From: Paractinoplanes bogorensis
GTDB lineage: Bacteria; Actinomycetota; Actinomycetes; Mycobacteriales; Micromonosporaceae
Direction: 5' to 3'
Length of the DNA: 64,000 bases
Assembly (NCBI RefSeq): GCF_018829635.1
Contig: NZ_JAHKKG010000002.1
Location: 434,001 to 498,000, forward strand
Each line of letters opens with the position of its first letter. The first letter of the stretch is position 1. The position numbers were made by a program, and so were the translations under genes. The notes under the pieces are model-generated. The model saw only the letters and a program-made list of their open reading frames with translations. It was not told the DNA's origin and did not search any database. Positions 8,325 to 16,529 of this stretch are shown piece by piece.

Positions 8325-9536
8325 TCAGCCGATGTGGAAGGCCTCCCCATAGACTGCGAAGTCCAGCGGCGTGTTCAGGTCGAAGTTGCCGTTGTTGAGG
8401 AAGCGGCGCTGCGCGGTGTCCACCCGGGACGTGTCCGAGTGCGCCTCCTCCTTCTTCATCTCGATCACGCGCTCGTCCAGGAACGCGTTCAGCCACGCCC
8501 GCTCATCGCCGCCCTGGGCCGGCGGCTTGGCCCGCTTGAGCGCCTGGCTTCGGATCGCCCGCATGCCCTCGTAGCCGTGCATCACGGCCGCGTCGTAATA
8601 GGCGAACTGCCCCAGCGCCCGTACGCCGTCGCTCTTCCCGTCCCGCACCGACGGGTTGAAGTAGACGCGGTCACGTTCCGACTCCTGCGCGGCCTGGAAA
8701 CGCGAGTCGGCCGCGGCCGTCCGCCAGTCCGCCGGGAAGTTCGGGTCGAGCCCCGCGTGCGAGTCCGTCCCGTTCACGTTGCGCAGCGCCGGAAGGTACT
8801 TGGCCAGCACGTTTCCGGGCACCGCGTTCGTGTACGCCTGCACGAGCTCGAGCATGTCGCCGGTCCCCGAGCAGAACCCGATGATCCCGGCCGTGTAGCC
8901 GCGCCCGTCGCCGATGTCCTCGATGTAGCGGAACTGGGCCCGCCAGTCCAGGGACGAGTTCTCGGCGGCCGACACGATCTGCATCGCGACGTCCTTCTTG
9001 GCCGGGTTGTCCAAGTTGGTCCCCGACGGTGCGGTCGTGGGCGGAGTGGTCGGCGTGGTGCCGCCGGGCAGCGTCCACCGCTGGTTGGCCGAGTTCGAGC
9101 AGGTCCAGATCTGCAGGCGGGTGGCGTTGGCGGTGCTGCCACCGGTGACATCGAGGCACTTTCCGCTGCCCGTATTCACCAGACTTCCGCCCGAGGCGGT
9201 CCACTTCTGCGCTCCGGTGTTGTTGCAGTCGTACAGCTGGATCTTGGCGCCGTCGGTGGTCGACGCAGCCGTCACGTCGAGGCATTTGCCCAGCGCGCGG
9301 ATGCTGCCGTCGGTGTTACCGACGGTCCACTGCTGGGCTCCGGTGCCGTTGCAGTCGTAGAGCTGGATGGCGGTGCCGTTGGCCGAGTTACTGGCCGCCA
9401 CATCGACACATTTGCCGCCCAGCCCCTTGATCGGGCCGGCCGACGCGGCATTGGCCGGGAGCAGCCCATAGATCAGGGCGGCTCCGGGGACGGCCAGGGC
9501 GACGGCGGCGTAGAGGGCTCTCCTTGCGCGTTTCAT
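8325..9536 (-). CDS. csn: secreted GH46 chitosanase with ricin-type (CBM13) domain
   Basis: 403 aa. The start at ATG 9536 is preferred because GAGGAG stands 4 nt before it. Residues 1-31 form a signal peptide. Residues 33-157 form a beta-trefoil lectin domain with three Q-x-W repeats (GAQQWTV, GAQKWTA, NQRWTLP). A Thr/Pro linker follows (about 160-172), then the GH46 catalytic domain. Glu192 in SAAENSSLDW and Asp210 in DIGDGRGYTAG match the acid and base pair of Streptomyces N174 chitosanase (Glu22, Asp40), including their 18-residue spacing. It endo-cleaves chitosan outside the cell. Most GH46 enzymes lack a binding module, so the N-terminal lectin is notable. It is divergent from the ROK regulator of the import operon. 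Confidence 0.95.
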   Translation of the reverse strand: MKRARRALYAAVALAVPGAALIYGLLPANAASAGPIKGLGGKCVDVAASNSANGTAIQLYDCNGTGAQQWTVGNTDGSIRALGKCLDVTAASTTDGAKIQLYDCNNTGAQKWTASGGSLVNTGSGKCLDVTGGSTANATRLQIWTCSNSANQRWTLPGGTTPTTPPTTAPSGTNLDNPAKKDVAMQIVSAAENSSLDWRAQFRYIEDIGDGRGYTAGIIGFCSGTGDMLELVQAYTNAVPGNVLAKYLPALRNVNGTDSHAGLDPNFPADWRTAAADSRFQAAQESERDRVYFNPSVRDGKSDGVRALGQFAYYDAAVMHGYEGMRAIRSQALKRAKPPAQGGDERAWLNAFLDERVIEMKKEEAHSDTSRVDTAQRRFLNNGNFDLNTPLDFAVYGEAFHIG

Positions 9537-9591
9537 GGCGCTCCTCATGGGAGGGGGAAGTCATGGGGGATGGCGCGCGCGACGAGGTGAG

Positions 9592-9620
9592 ACGCTACAA
9601 CTGTTAAAAAGGTTTATCAA
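9592..9620 (-). promoter_or_regulatory. chitosanase promoter
   Basis: Minus-strand -35 TTGATA (9620-9615), exact 17-nt spacer, -10 TAGCGT (9597-9592), with a start expected near 9585. The spacer contains the octamer AACTGTTA (plus strand 9599-9606), which recurs at the ROK gene promoter, so a repressor bound here would block polymerase. Confidence 0.65.
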
Positions 9621-9659
9621 TAGGCGTCTATAGCTTGTTCTAAGCTGGCGATCGGGCCC

Positions 9660-9688
9660 TTGACACCCTTGATCCGCCCGCCTACCGT
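9660..9688 (+). promoter_or_regulatory. promoter of the ROK regulator / import operon
   Basis: Consensus -35 TTGACA (9660-9665), exact 17-nt spacer, -10 TACCGT (9683-9688), with a start expected near 9695, directly on the palindrome CTAACTGTTAG. Confidence 0.7.
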
Positions 9689-9693
9689 CCGGG

Positions 9694-9710
9694 CTAACTG
9701 TTAGTCAGTT
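9694..9710. promoter_or_regulatory. putative ROK-regulator operator
   Basis: CTAAC-T-GTTAG (9694-9704) is a perfect palindrome and continues into CAGTT, giving AACTG-N5-CAGTT (9696-9710). The octamer AACTGTTA is shared with the spacer of the divergent chitosanase promoter (9599-9606). A common site in both promoters of a divergent pair is what an autoregulated ROK repressor of the chitosan locus would need. Confidence 0.5.
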
Positions 9711-9743
9711 TGCCAATCAGCCGCCTCGATCCGAGGAGCCGCC

Positions 9744-10925
9744 GTGACCCGTCTGGCCGGTTCGTCCAAACTGCTGCGCGCCATGAACGAGAGCGCGGCA
9801 CTGGCCCACCTGCTGGATCCGGGCATGCTCACGCGCGCCGACCTGCGCAAGCTCACGGCCCTGTCGACGCCCACCATCTCCGAGGTGCTGCGCCGGCTGA
9901 CCGAGGCCGGGCTGGTCAACGTCGTCGGCCACAACAGTGGCCGGCCGGGGCCGAACGCCGAGATCTACAACGCCAACCCCGACGCGGCGTACGCGGCGGC
10001 GGTGTCGGTCCGTGACATCGGCGCGAGCGGTGCCCCGTCGGTGGTCGCGGCCCTGTGCGATCTCACCGGCACGATCCGCGGGCGCATCGAGTCCCGCATC
10101 GACTTCCTGACCGCCGACCCGCTGACCGCCCTGGTCGAGGTCGTCGCCCAGCTGCGCAACGAGGCCGGGGTGCCCGCCGAACGGATCCGCCACGTGCAGT
10201 TCGGCGTGGCCGGCTCCTACGACCCGCACACCGAGACGATCCGGCACGTCGACGTGCCCGGATTCGGCCGCACCGGCCTGGTGCCCCAGTTGGCGGCCGC
10301 GCTCGGCACCGAGGTCGGCGTGGACAACGACGTCAACCTGGCCGCGATCGCCGAGCGGCGGCGCGGCACCGGACGTGACGCCGAGGGCTTCGCCCTGCTC
10401 TGGCTGGGCGAAGAGGGCCTCGGTCTGGCCATCGACATGGCCGGCACGCTGCTGCGCGGCGCGCGGGGCGGGGCCGGCGAGATCGGCTACATGCCGCTCT
10501 ACTCCCCCGATTCGTCCCACCGCAAGCTCGACCTGCAAGACCTGTTCGGCGGCGCGGCGATCCTCGAGCTGGCCCGGGACAACGGCGTTCCGGGTCCCAC
10601 CCCGGCCGCGGCCGTCCGGGCCGCGGCGGCCGACCCGGCGACGGGCGGCGACTTCCTGATCGCGCTGGCCGACCGCATCGTGATCGGTCTGGCCGCGGTC
10701 ATCGCCGTACTCGATCCCTACCTGGTTGTTCTGGCCGGCCCGATCGCCCAGGCCGGCGGTGACACGTTGCTGTCGGCGGTGAATTTCGCCGTACGCCGTG
10801 CCGCCCCGCTCGAGAGCACCATCGCCGTCACCTCGATCGACGACGACTCGGTGCTGCTCGGCGCCCTCGACGCCGGCCTGACCGCCGTGCACGAAACCCT
10901 CATCGCCTCGATCCGCGACAACTGA
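9744..10925 (+). CDS. csnR: ROK-family transcriptional regulator of the chitosan locus
   Basis: 393 aa, GTG start with GGAG 6 nt upstream. An N-terminal winged helix (residues about 20-65, LRKLTALSTPTISEVLRRLT) is followed by a ROK sugar-kinase-like domain (FGVAGSYDP, DNDVNLAAIAERR, LGLAIDMAGTLLRGARGGAGEIG). The usual ROK zinc motif C-x-C-G-x-x-G-C is missing after GEIG, so zinc binding is not expected. By gene order (divergent chitosanase, downstream importer, GH4 and kinase) it corresponds to CsnR, the repressor of chitosan genes in Streptomyces that responds to glucosamine oligomers. The symbol rests on this synteny. Confidence 0.88.
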   Translation: MTRLAGSSKLLRAMNESAALAHLLDPGMLTRADLRKLTALSTPTISEVLRRLTEAGLVNVVGHNSGRPGPNAEIYNANPDAAYAAAVSVRDIGASGAPSVVAALCDLTGTIRGRIESRIDFLTADPLTALVEVVAQLRNEAGVPAERIRHVQFGVAGSYDPHTETIRHVDVPGFGRTGLVPQLAAALGTEVGVDNDVNLAAIAERRRGTGRDAEGFALLWLGEEGLGLAIDMAGTLLRGARGGAGEIGYMPLYSPDSSHRKLDLQDLFGGAAILELARDNGVPGPTPAAAVRAAAADPATGGDFLIALADRIVIGLAAVIAVLDPYLVVLAGPIAQAGGDTLLSAVNFAVRRAAPLESTIAVTSIDDDSVLLGALDAGLTAVHETLIASIRDN

Positions 10926-11057
10926 CCACCGGCCACCGCCGGCCCCGCACCTGCGCCACCCTGCTCCTGCGCCACCCGCCCGAATCCGGTCCTTCGATTT
11001 CTCGCGTTTTATCGCTTTATTTCGTTTCTTCGCCAAGCCGAACCCTGAGAGGCCACA

Positions 11058-12374
11058 GTGAACAAACGGCTCCCACGCGCCCTTTTTGCCCTGATAACCG
11101 CCACCGCCCTGGCGACGGCCTGCACCCCGGCGCCCAAGGAAACCAAGATCGCCGACCCCGGTACGGAGGTCTCCGGCACCGTCGAGCTCTGGCACTTCTT
11201 CACCGAGCGCGAGGCCGACGCCATCGCGACTGTGGTCAAGGACTTCGAGTCGACCCACCCCAACATCAAGGTCACGATCAAGAGCGGCCAGGACGATTCC
11301 AAGGTCACTCAGGCCATCGGTGCCGGCAACGGTCCCGACGTCGGGCTCTCCTACTCGACCGACATCGTCGGCAAGTTCTGCTCGTCCGGCGCGTGGGTCG
11401 ACCTCAAGCAGTACATCGAACGCGACAAAGTGGACCTGAACCAGCTCAACGCCACCACCCGCTCGTACACCGAGTACGACGGCAAGCGGTGCGCGATGCC
11501 GTTCCTGGCCGACGCGTACGGCATGTTCTACAACAAGGACCTGTTCGCCAAGGCCGGACTGAGCGGACCGCCGAAGACGCTGGACGAACTGACGGCGTAC
11601 GCGAAAAAACTCACCGTGAAGAACGCCGACGGGTCACTCAAGACGGTCGGGTTCCTGCCTCTCTACGACTTCTACGAGAACGCGGCGTCGCACCTCGCCC
11701 CGGCTGTCGGGGCCAAGTGGCTGACCGACGACGGCAAGTCCGCGATCGGCTCCGACCCGGCCTGGAAGACGCTGATGACCTGGCAGAAGGACCTCGTCGA
11801 CTGGTACGGCTACGACAAGCTGACCAAATTCCGGGCCGGCCTGGGTGACGAGTACAGCGCCGACAACGCGTTCCAGAAGGGCCAGGTGGCGATGAACATC
11901 GACGCCGAGTACCGCCTGGCGTTCGTCAAGGACCAGACCCCGAACCTGAAGTACGGCGTCGCGCCCATCCCGACCAGCGACCCCGCCCGCTACGGCGGTG
12001 GCTACGTCACCGGCAACATCCTCGGGATCAGCAAGAACGCCAAGAACCCCGAGGCCGCGTGGGAGCTGATCAAGTATCTGACCACGAATGACCAGGCCGT
12101 CATCAAGCTCTCCGGGCTGCTCAAGAACATCCCGACCACGACCGCGTCGATCGCCGACCCGGGTCTCAATGCGGACGCCGATTTCAAGACGTTCATCGAC
12201 ATCTTCACCAACCCGAACTCGTCGACCACGCCGCCGTCGTCCTCGGGGCCGGCCTACCAGGAGACATTCGGGCAGTTCCTCAACAGTTATCAGTCGGGCA
12301 AGGTCACCGACCTCGACAAGGGCCTGGCCGACGCCGACAAGCAGATCAACAGCGTCATGAACCTGGGCGGTTAG
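11058..12374 (+). CDS. csnE: sugar ABC transporter substrate-binding lipoprotein (chitosan oligosaccharides)
   Basis: 438 aa from GTG 11058. A lipoprotein signal ends in the lipobox LATAC with Cys22. The mature part is an extracellular solute-binding protein family 1 fold (VELWHFFTEREADAIATVV, FLADAYGMFYNKDLFAKAG). It captures oligosaccharides at the membrane for the two permeases that follow. Position and operon match CsnE, the glucosamine-oligomer binder of Streptomyces. The 132-bp gap after the regulator has no clear separate promoter. No ATPase gene is present, so a shared MsiK-type ATPase elsewhere is expected. Confidence 0.9.
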   Translation: MNKRLPRALFALITATALATACTPAPKETKIADPGTEVSGTVELWHFFTEREADAIATVVKDFESTHPNIKVTIKSGQDDSKVTQAIGAGNGPDVGLSYSTDIVGKFCSSGAWVDLKQYIERDKVDLNQLNATTRSYTEYDGKRCAMPFLADAYGMFYNKDLFAKAGLSGPPKTLDELTAYAKKLTVKNADGSLKTVGFLPLYDFYENAASHLAPAVGAKWLTDDGKSAIGSDPAWKTLMTWQKDLVDWYGYDKLTKFRAGLGDEYSADNAFQKGQVAMNIDAEYRLAFVKDQTPNLKYGVAPIPTSDPARYGGGYVTGNILGISKNAKNPEAAWELIKYLTTNDQAVIKLSGLLKNIPTTTASIADPGLNADADFKTFIDIFTNPNSSTTPPSSSGPAYQETFGQFLNSYQSGKVTDLDKGLADADKQINSVMNLGG

Positions 12375-12377
12375 AAG

Positions 12378-13316
12378 ATGACCGCCAGACCTTTGGGCGT
12401 ACGGGTCCGGAAGGGCGCGACGACCCTCTCGTTCCTCGCGCCCGCGCTGATCGGCATCGCGGTGTTCTTCCTCTACCCCTTGGGTTCGGCGGTCTACTTC
12501 TCGTTCACGAAGTTCGACCTGCTCTCCGTGCCCGAGTGGGTGGGCCTGGACAACTACCGGCGGATGGCCGACGACCCGTTCCTGCTGCAGTCCATCCGCA
12601 ACACGCTGTGGATGGTGGTGGTCTTCGTTCCCGTACGCATCATCGGGGCGATCGGCCTGTCCATGCTGCTCACCCAGCTCAAGCGCGGGGCCGGGTTCTT
12701 CCGGACGCTGTTCTACCTGCCCGCGCTCGTGCCGCCGGTGGCCGCCACCATCGCCTTCGTCTACCTGCTCAAACCCGGCACCGGCCCGGTCAACCACTTC
12801 CTGGAAAAGGTCGGCATCGACGGCCCGCTCTGGTTCAACTCGCCCACCTGGGCCAAGCCCTCGCTCGTCCTGCTCGGGCTGTGGGCCATCGGCGACCTGA
12901 TGGTGATCTTCCTGGCCGCGGTGCTCGGAGTTCCGTCCAGCCTGTACGAAGCGGCCGAGCTGGACGGCGCCAACGCCTGGCAGCGGTTCCGGTCGATCAC
13001 GCTGCCGACGATCCAGCCGGTGATCCTGTTCGCCGCGGTCACCGGCGTGATCTACACGTTGCAGTACTTCGACCAGGCCGCGGTGGCCGGCTCGATCGCC
13101 AGCGGACAGGCCACGGTCGGCGGTGGCATCTCGTCCAACTTCGGCTTCCCCGAGGGCTCGACCTTCACCTATCCGCTCTGGCTCTACACCGTCGGCTTCC
13201 GCTACAGCGCCCTCGGCTACGCCAACGCGCTGGCCATCGGGCTCTTCGTGGTCGCGCTCGGGGTCACCCTGATCCTGTTGCGCCGGGCCAAGGCCTTTAC
13301 GGGGGAGGAGGCGTGA
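12378..13316 (+). CDS. csnF: sugar ABC transporter permease
   Basis: 312 aa MalF/UgpA-type permease with about six transmembrane helices. The ATPase-coupling EAA loop is EAAELDGANAWQRFRSITLP near residue 195. It starts 3 bp after the binding-protein stop and its stop overlaps the next start (GTGA), so the operon is translationally coupled. It forms the import channel with the next gene. Confidence 0.92.
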   Translation: MTARPLGVRVRKGATTLSFLAPALIGIAVFFLYPLGSAVYFSFTKFDLLSVPEWVGLDNYRRMADDPFLLQSIRNTLWMVVVFVPVRIIGAIGLSMLLTQLKRGAGFFRTLFYLPALVPPVAATIAFVYLLKPGTGPVNHFLEKVGIDGPLWFNSPTWAKPSLVLLGLWAIGDLMVIFLAAVLGVPSSLYEAAELDGANAWQRFRSITLPTIQPVILFAAVTGVIYTLQYFDQAAVAGSIASGQATVGGGISSNFGFPEGSTFTYPLWLYTVGFRYSALGYANALAIGLFVVALGVTLILLRRAKAFTGEEA

Positions 13317-14170
13317 CTTTAGTGGCGTCGCCGGATCGTCGCATTCACCGGCAGCGGCGGCTGGCCTGGATCGGTAAGCACAGCATCGCGATCGCACTCG
13401 GCATCATGTTCGTGACGCCCGTCGTCTATCTGGTGCTGCTCTCGCTGATGACCAGCGATCAGGCGCTGACCAGCGACTACTGGCCCAACTCGTGGCACCC
13501 GGAGAACTACGTCCGGGTCTTCGAGGTGACCCCGTTGCCGCGCTATCTGCTCAACACGGTCATCTACGCGGTGTCGTCGACGGTGCTGGTGCTGTTGTCG
13601 AGCGTCCCCGCCGCGTACGCGCTGGCGAAGTTGAAGTTCCGCGGCCGCAATCCGCTGTTCCTGCTCGTGATCTGCGTGATGATGCTTCCGCCGCAGGTCG
13701 TGACCGTGCCGCTCTACCTGATGTGGGCCCGCTACGGCCTCACCGGCTCACTGGCCCCGCTGATCATCCCGGCGCTGTTCGGCGACGCGTTCTGCATCTT
13801 CCTGCTGCGTCAGTTCCTGCTCACCATCCCGAGCGAATATCTGGACGCGGCCCGGGTCGACGGCTGTGGCGAGTGGCGCACGTTGCTGCGGGTCGTGCTG
13901 CCGATGGCGCGTCCGGGCATCGCGGCGGCCGGGCTGTTCCAGTTCTTCTACTGCTGGAACGACTACTACGGCCCGCTGCTCTACACCAGCGAGAACGAGA
14001 GCTCCTGGACGCTGTCGCTCGGTCTCGCGTCGTTCCACAGTGTCCACCACGTCGACTGGAACCTGGTCACGGCGGCCACCGTCCTGGCGATGGCGCCCCT
14101 CATCGTCATCTTCTTCTTCGCTCAACGTGCCTTCGTCCAAGGCATCACTCTGACGGGATTCAAAGGTTGA
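13313..14170 (+). CDS. csnG: sugar ABC transporter permease
   Basis: 285 aa from GTG 13313 (VTLVASPDRRIHRQRR), with GGGGGAGGAG just upstream and a GTGA overlap with the previous stop. It is a MalG/UgpE-type permease with six predicted helices and the EAA loop DAARVDGCGEWRTLLRVVLP. It pairs with the preceding permease. The open frame extends upstream on antisense-like sequence, but only this start gives a normal family length. Confidence 0.92.
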   Translation: MTLVASPDRRIHRQRRLAWIGKHSIAIALGIMFVTPVVYLVLLSLMTSDQALTSDYWPNSWHPENYVRVFEVTPLPRYLLNTVIYAVSSTVLVLLSSVPAAYALAKLKFRGRNPLFLLVICVMMLPPQVVTVPLYLMWARYGLTGSLAPLIIPALFGDAFCIFLLRQFLLTIPSEYLDAARVDGCGEWRTLLRVVLPMARPGIAAAGLFQFFYCWNDYYGPLLYTSENESSWTLSLGLASFHSVHHVDWNLVTAATVLAMAPLIVIFFFAQRAFVQGITLTGFKG

Positions 14171-15423
14171 AAATCGCGGTCATCGGCGGTGGATCCACCT
14201 ACACGCCGGAGCTCGTCGACGGATTCGCCCGCCTCGGACCGATGGTCACCGAACTGGTGCTCATCGACCCGGCGGCGGAACGGCTCGACGTCGTGGGCGC
14301 GTTCTCCGCCCGCATCCTGCAGCACTACGGCCACCCGGCGAAGATCTGGTGGACCACCGATCTCGACGCCGGCGTGACCGACGCCGACGTGGCGCTGATC
14401 CAGTTGCGCGTCGGCGGCCAACAGGCCCGGATCAACGACGAGACGTTCCCGCTCGAGTGCGGCTGCGTCGGTCAGGAGACCACCGGGGCCGGGGGCCTGG
14501 CCAAGGCTTTGCGTACGGTTCCCGTCGTGCTCGATGTGGCCGCGCGCGTGCGCGAGCGGGCCAAGCCGGGCGCGTGGATCATCGACTTCACCAACCCGGT
14601 CGGCATCGTGACGCGTGCGCTGCTCGACGCCGGTCACAAGGCGGTCGGGCTGTGCAACGTGGCGATCGGGTTCCAGCGGCGGTTCGCCGGCCACCTCGGA
14701 GTGTCACCGTCATCGGTCGTTCTCGAGCATGTCGGCCTCAACCACCTGACGTGGGAGCGGGCCGCCTATGTGGACGGTGTCGACCGGCTACCGGGGTTGC
14801 TGCAAGATCATTTGGAGTCCCTGGCGGCCGAGGTCGATCTCGCGCCTTCGGTTCTCCAGTTGCTCGGCAACGTCCCCTCGTACTATTTGTCGTATTTTTA
14901 CGCCCACGATCGGCACGTACGGGCTGCGGCCGGCGCGCCGACGCGGGGGTCCGTCGTCGCCGCGCTCGAGGCGTCTCTGCTCGAGATGTATCGGGATCCG
15001 GCGCTGGTCGAGAAGCCGGCTCTCCTCGGTGAACGCGGGGGCGCCTACTACTCCGAGGCAGCGGTGGGGTTGATCGCGTCGCTGCACGGGTTCGACTCGT
15101 CGTCGGTGCACTCGGTAAACGTACGGAATGAAGGTCTTCTGCCGTTTCTGCCGTCTTCGGCGGTGATCGAGGTGTCGGCTCGGGCCTCTGTGGACGGTCC
15201 CACGCCATTGCCGATGACTCCGCTGCCGCCCGATCTGTCCGGACTTATCGCTCATGTCAGCGGCTACGAGGAGTACGCACTGGACGCGGCCCTGCGTGGT
15301 GGTCGATCGCGGGTCTATCGGGCGCTGCTCGCGCACCCGCTGATCGGCCAGCACGAGATCGCCGACGACCTGACCGACCGGCTCATCGCGAGCGGACGGG
15401 CGCATCTGGCGTGGTCGCGGTGA
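14167..15423 (+). CDS. csnH: GH4 family glycosidase, NAD-dependent
   Basis: 418 aa from TTG 14167, whose TTGA overlaps the permease stop; this rare start is decided by the coupling and by the immediate KIAVIGGGSTYTPELVDGF dinucleotide-binding opening. GH4 signatures follow: NPVGIVTRALL, the metal-site CNVAIGF and GLNHLTW. GH4 enzymes cleave by an oxidation-elimination route needing NAD and Mn2+. Here the substrate is probably imported glucosamine oligomers, by analogy with CsnH of the Streptomyces csnR-K operon. Cytosolic. Confidence 0.88.
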   Translation: MKIAVIGGGSTYTPELVDGFARLGPMVTELVLIDPAAERLDVVGAFSARILQHYGHPAKIWWTTDLDAGVTDADVALIQLRVGGQQARINDETFPLECGCVGQETTGAGGLAKALRTVPVVLDVAARVRERAKPGAWIIDFTNPVGIVTRALLDAGHKAVGLCNVAIGFQRRFAGHLGVSPSSVVLEHVGLNHLTWERAAYVDGVDRLPGLLQDHLESLAAEVDLAPSVLQLLGNVPSYYLSYFYAHDRHVRAAAGAPTRGSVVAALEASLLEMYRDPALVEKPALLGERGGAYYSEAAVGLIASLHGFDSSSVHSVNVRNEGLLPFLPSSAVIEVSARASVDGPTPLPMTPLPPDLSGLIAHVSGYEEYALDAALRGGRSRVYRALLAHPLIGQHEIADDLTDRLIASGRAHLAWSR

Positions 15424-16436
15424 GAGCGCTCTATCTGGCCATCGACGGCGGCAACTCCAAGACCGACGTGGTGCTGGGCACGTCGACCGGGGAGATTCTC
15501 GGATACGTACGCGGGGGAACGTCGTCCCCGCACAACATCGGCCTCGACGGTGCCGTCGCCGTGCTCTCTCATCTCGTGCGTTCCGCTTACACCCAGGCGG
15601 GCATGGCTTTCGGTACGCCGGTCGACGTCGTCGCGGCCTACCTGGCCGGCGCCGACCTGCCCGTCGAGGTGACCGCGCTGCACGGCGCGATCGCGGCCGA
15701 GGGCTGGGCCCGGCGCACGATCGTCGACAACGACTGCTTCGCGCTGCTGCGTTCCGGCACCTCACTGCCGGACGCGGTGACGGTCGTCTGCGGCGCCGGC
15801 ACCAACTGCGTGGGCCGCGCGGCCGACGGCCGGACCGCGCGTTTCGTCGCCCTCGGCCCGATCTCGGGCGACTGGGGCGGCGGCCACGACCTGGCCGACC
15901 AGTCCCTGCACCTGGCGGCCCGCGGCGAAGACGGCCGCGGCCAACCGACGGCGTTGAGCGCGGCGATCGCGGCCCACTTCGGTCGGCCCACCGTGGAGGC
16001 GGTGTCGATCGCGCTGCACTTCGGCGACATCCCCCGCGACGAACTGTCGGCCCTGTCCCACCTGCTGTTCGAGGTGGCCGCCACCGGTGACGAGGTGGCG
16101 AGTGCCCTGGTCACCCGTCAAGCTCAAGAGGTGCTGGCCCAGCATCGGGTGGCCGCCACCCGCCTCGACCTGCTGGACACCCCGCACACGCTGGTGCTGG
16201 GCGGGAGCGTGCTGCGGGCCCAGCACCCCCAGTTACATCGCCAGATCGTCGCCGGGGCGCAGCGGCTGGCACCCCAGGTGCAGGTCACCGTGCCCGACGC
16301 CGCACCGATCGCCGGGGCGGCGCTGCTCGCACTCGACGCCCTGGATTCATCCGCCGCCGAGGCAGTGGTGCGAGCCGAACTGGCCACGATGACCCCGCAA
16401 GCGCTCGGTTCCGCCCTCCCGCGTCGAGCGGCATAG
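15420..16436 (+). CDS. csnK: BadF/BcrA-type amino-sugar kinase
   Basis: 338 aa from GTG 15420 (GTGA overlap with the GH4 stop); GTG 15411 in the same frame is less likely. The ASKHA fold is shown by the phosphate-1 motif LAIDGGNSKTDVVLG, VVCGAGTNCVGRA and the adenosine motif LVLGGSVL. It belongs to the N-acetylglucosamine-kinase-like branch. In this operon it should phosphorylate the glucosamine (or a derivative) released by the GH4 enzyme, feeding amino-sugar metabolism. The exact substrate is inferred from context. Confidence 0.85.
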   Translation: MRALYLAIDGGNSKTDVVLGTSTGEILGYVRGGTSSPHNIGLDGAVAVLSHLVRSAYTQAGMAFGTPVDVVAAYLAGADLPVEVTALHGAIAAEGWARRTIVDNDCFALLRSGTSLPDAVTVVCGAGTNCVGRAADGRTARFVALGPISGDWGGGHDLADQSLHLAARGEDGRGQPTALSAAIAAHFGRPTVEAVSIALHFGDIPRDELSALSHLLFEVAATGDEVASALVTRQAQEVLAQHRVAATRLDLLDTPHTLVLGGSVLRAQHPQLHRQIVAGAQRLAPQVQVTVPDAAPIAGAALLALDALDSSAAEAVVRAELATMTPQALGSALPRRAA

Positions 16437-16529
16437 TTTTTGTCTCAGCTGAACCGTCGCCCCGGGCCAGGACTGCGAATGATTCCGAGGACAAGCGGTG
16501 CCGGCTGACCGGGTTTGTGGGGGAGTGCC

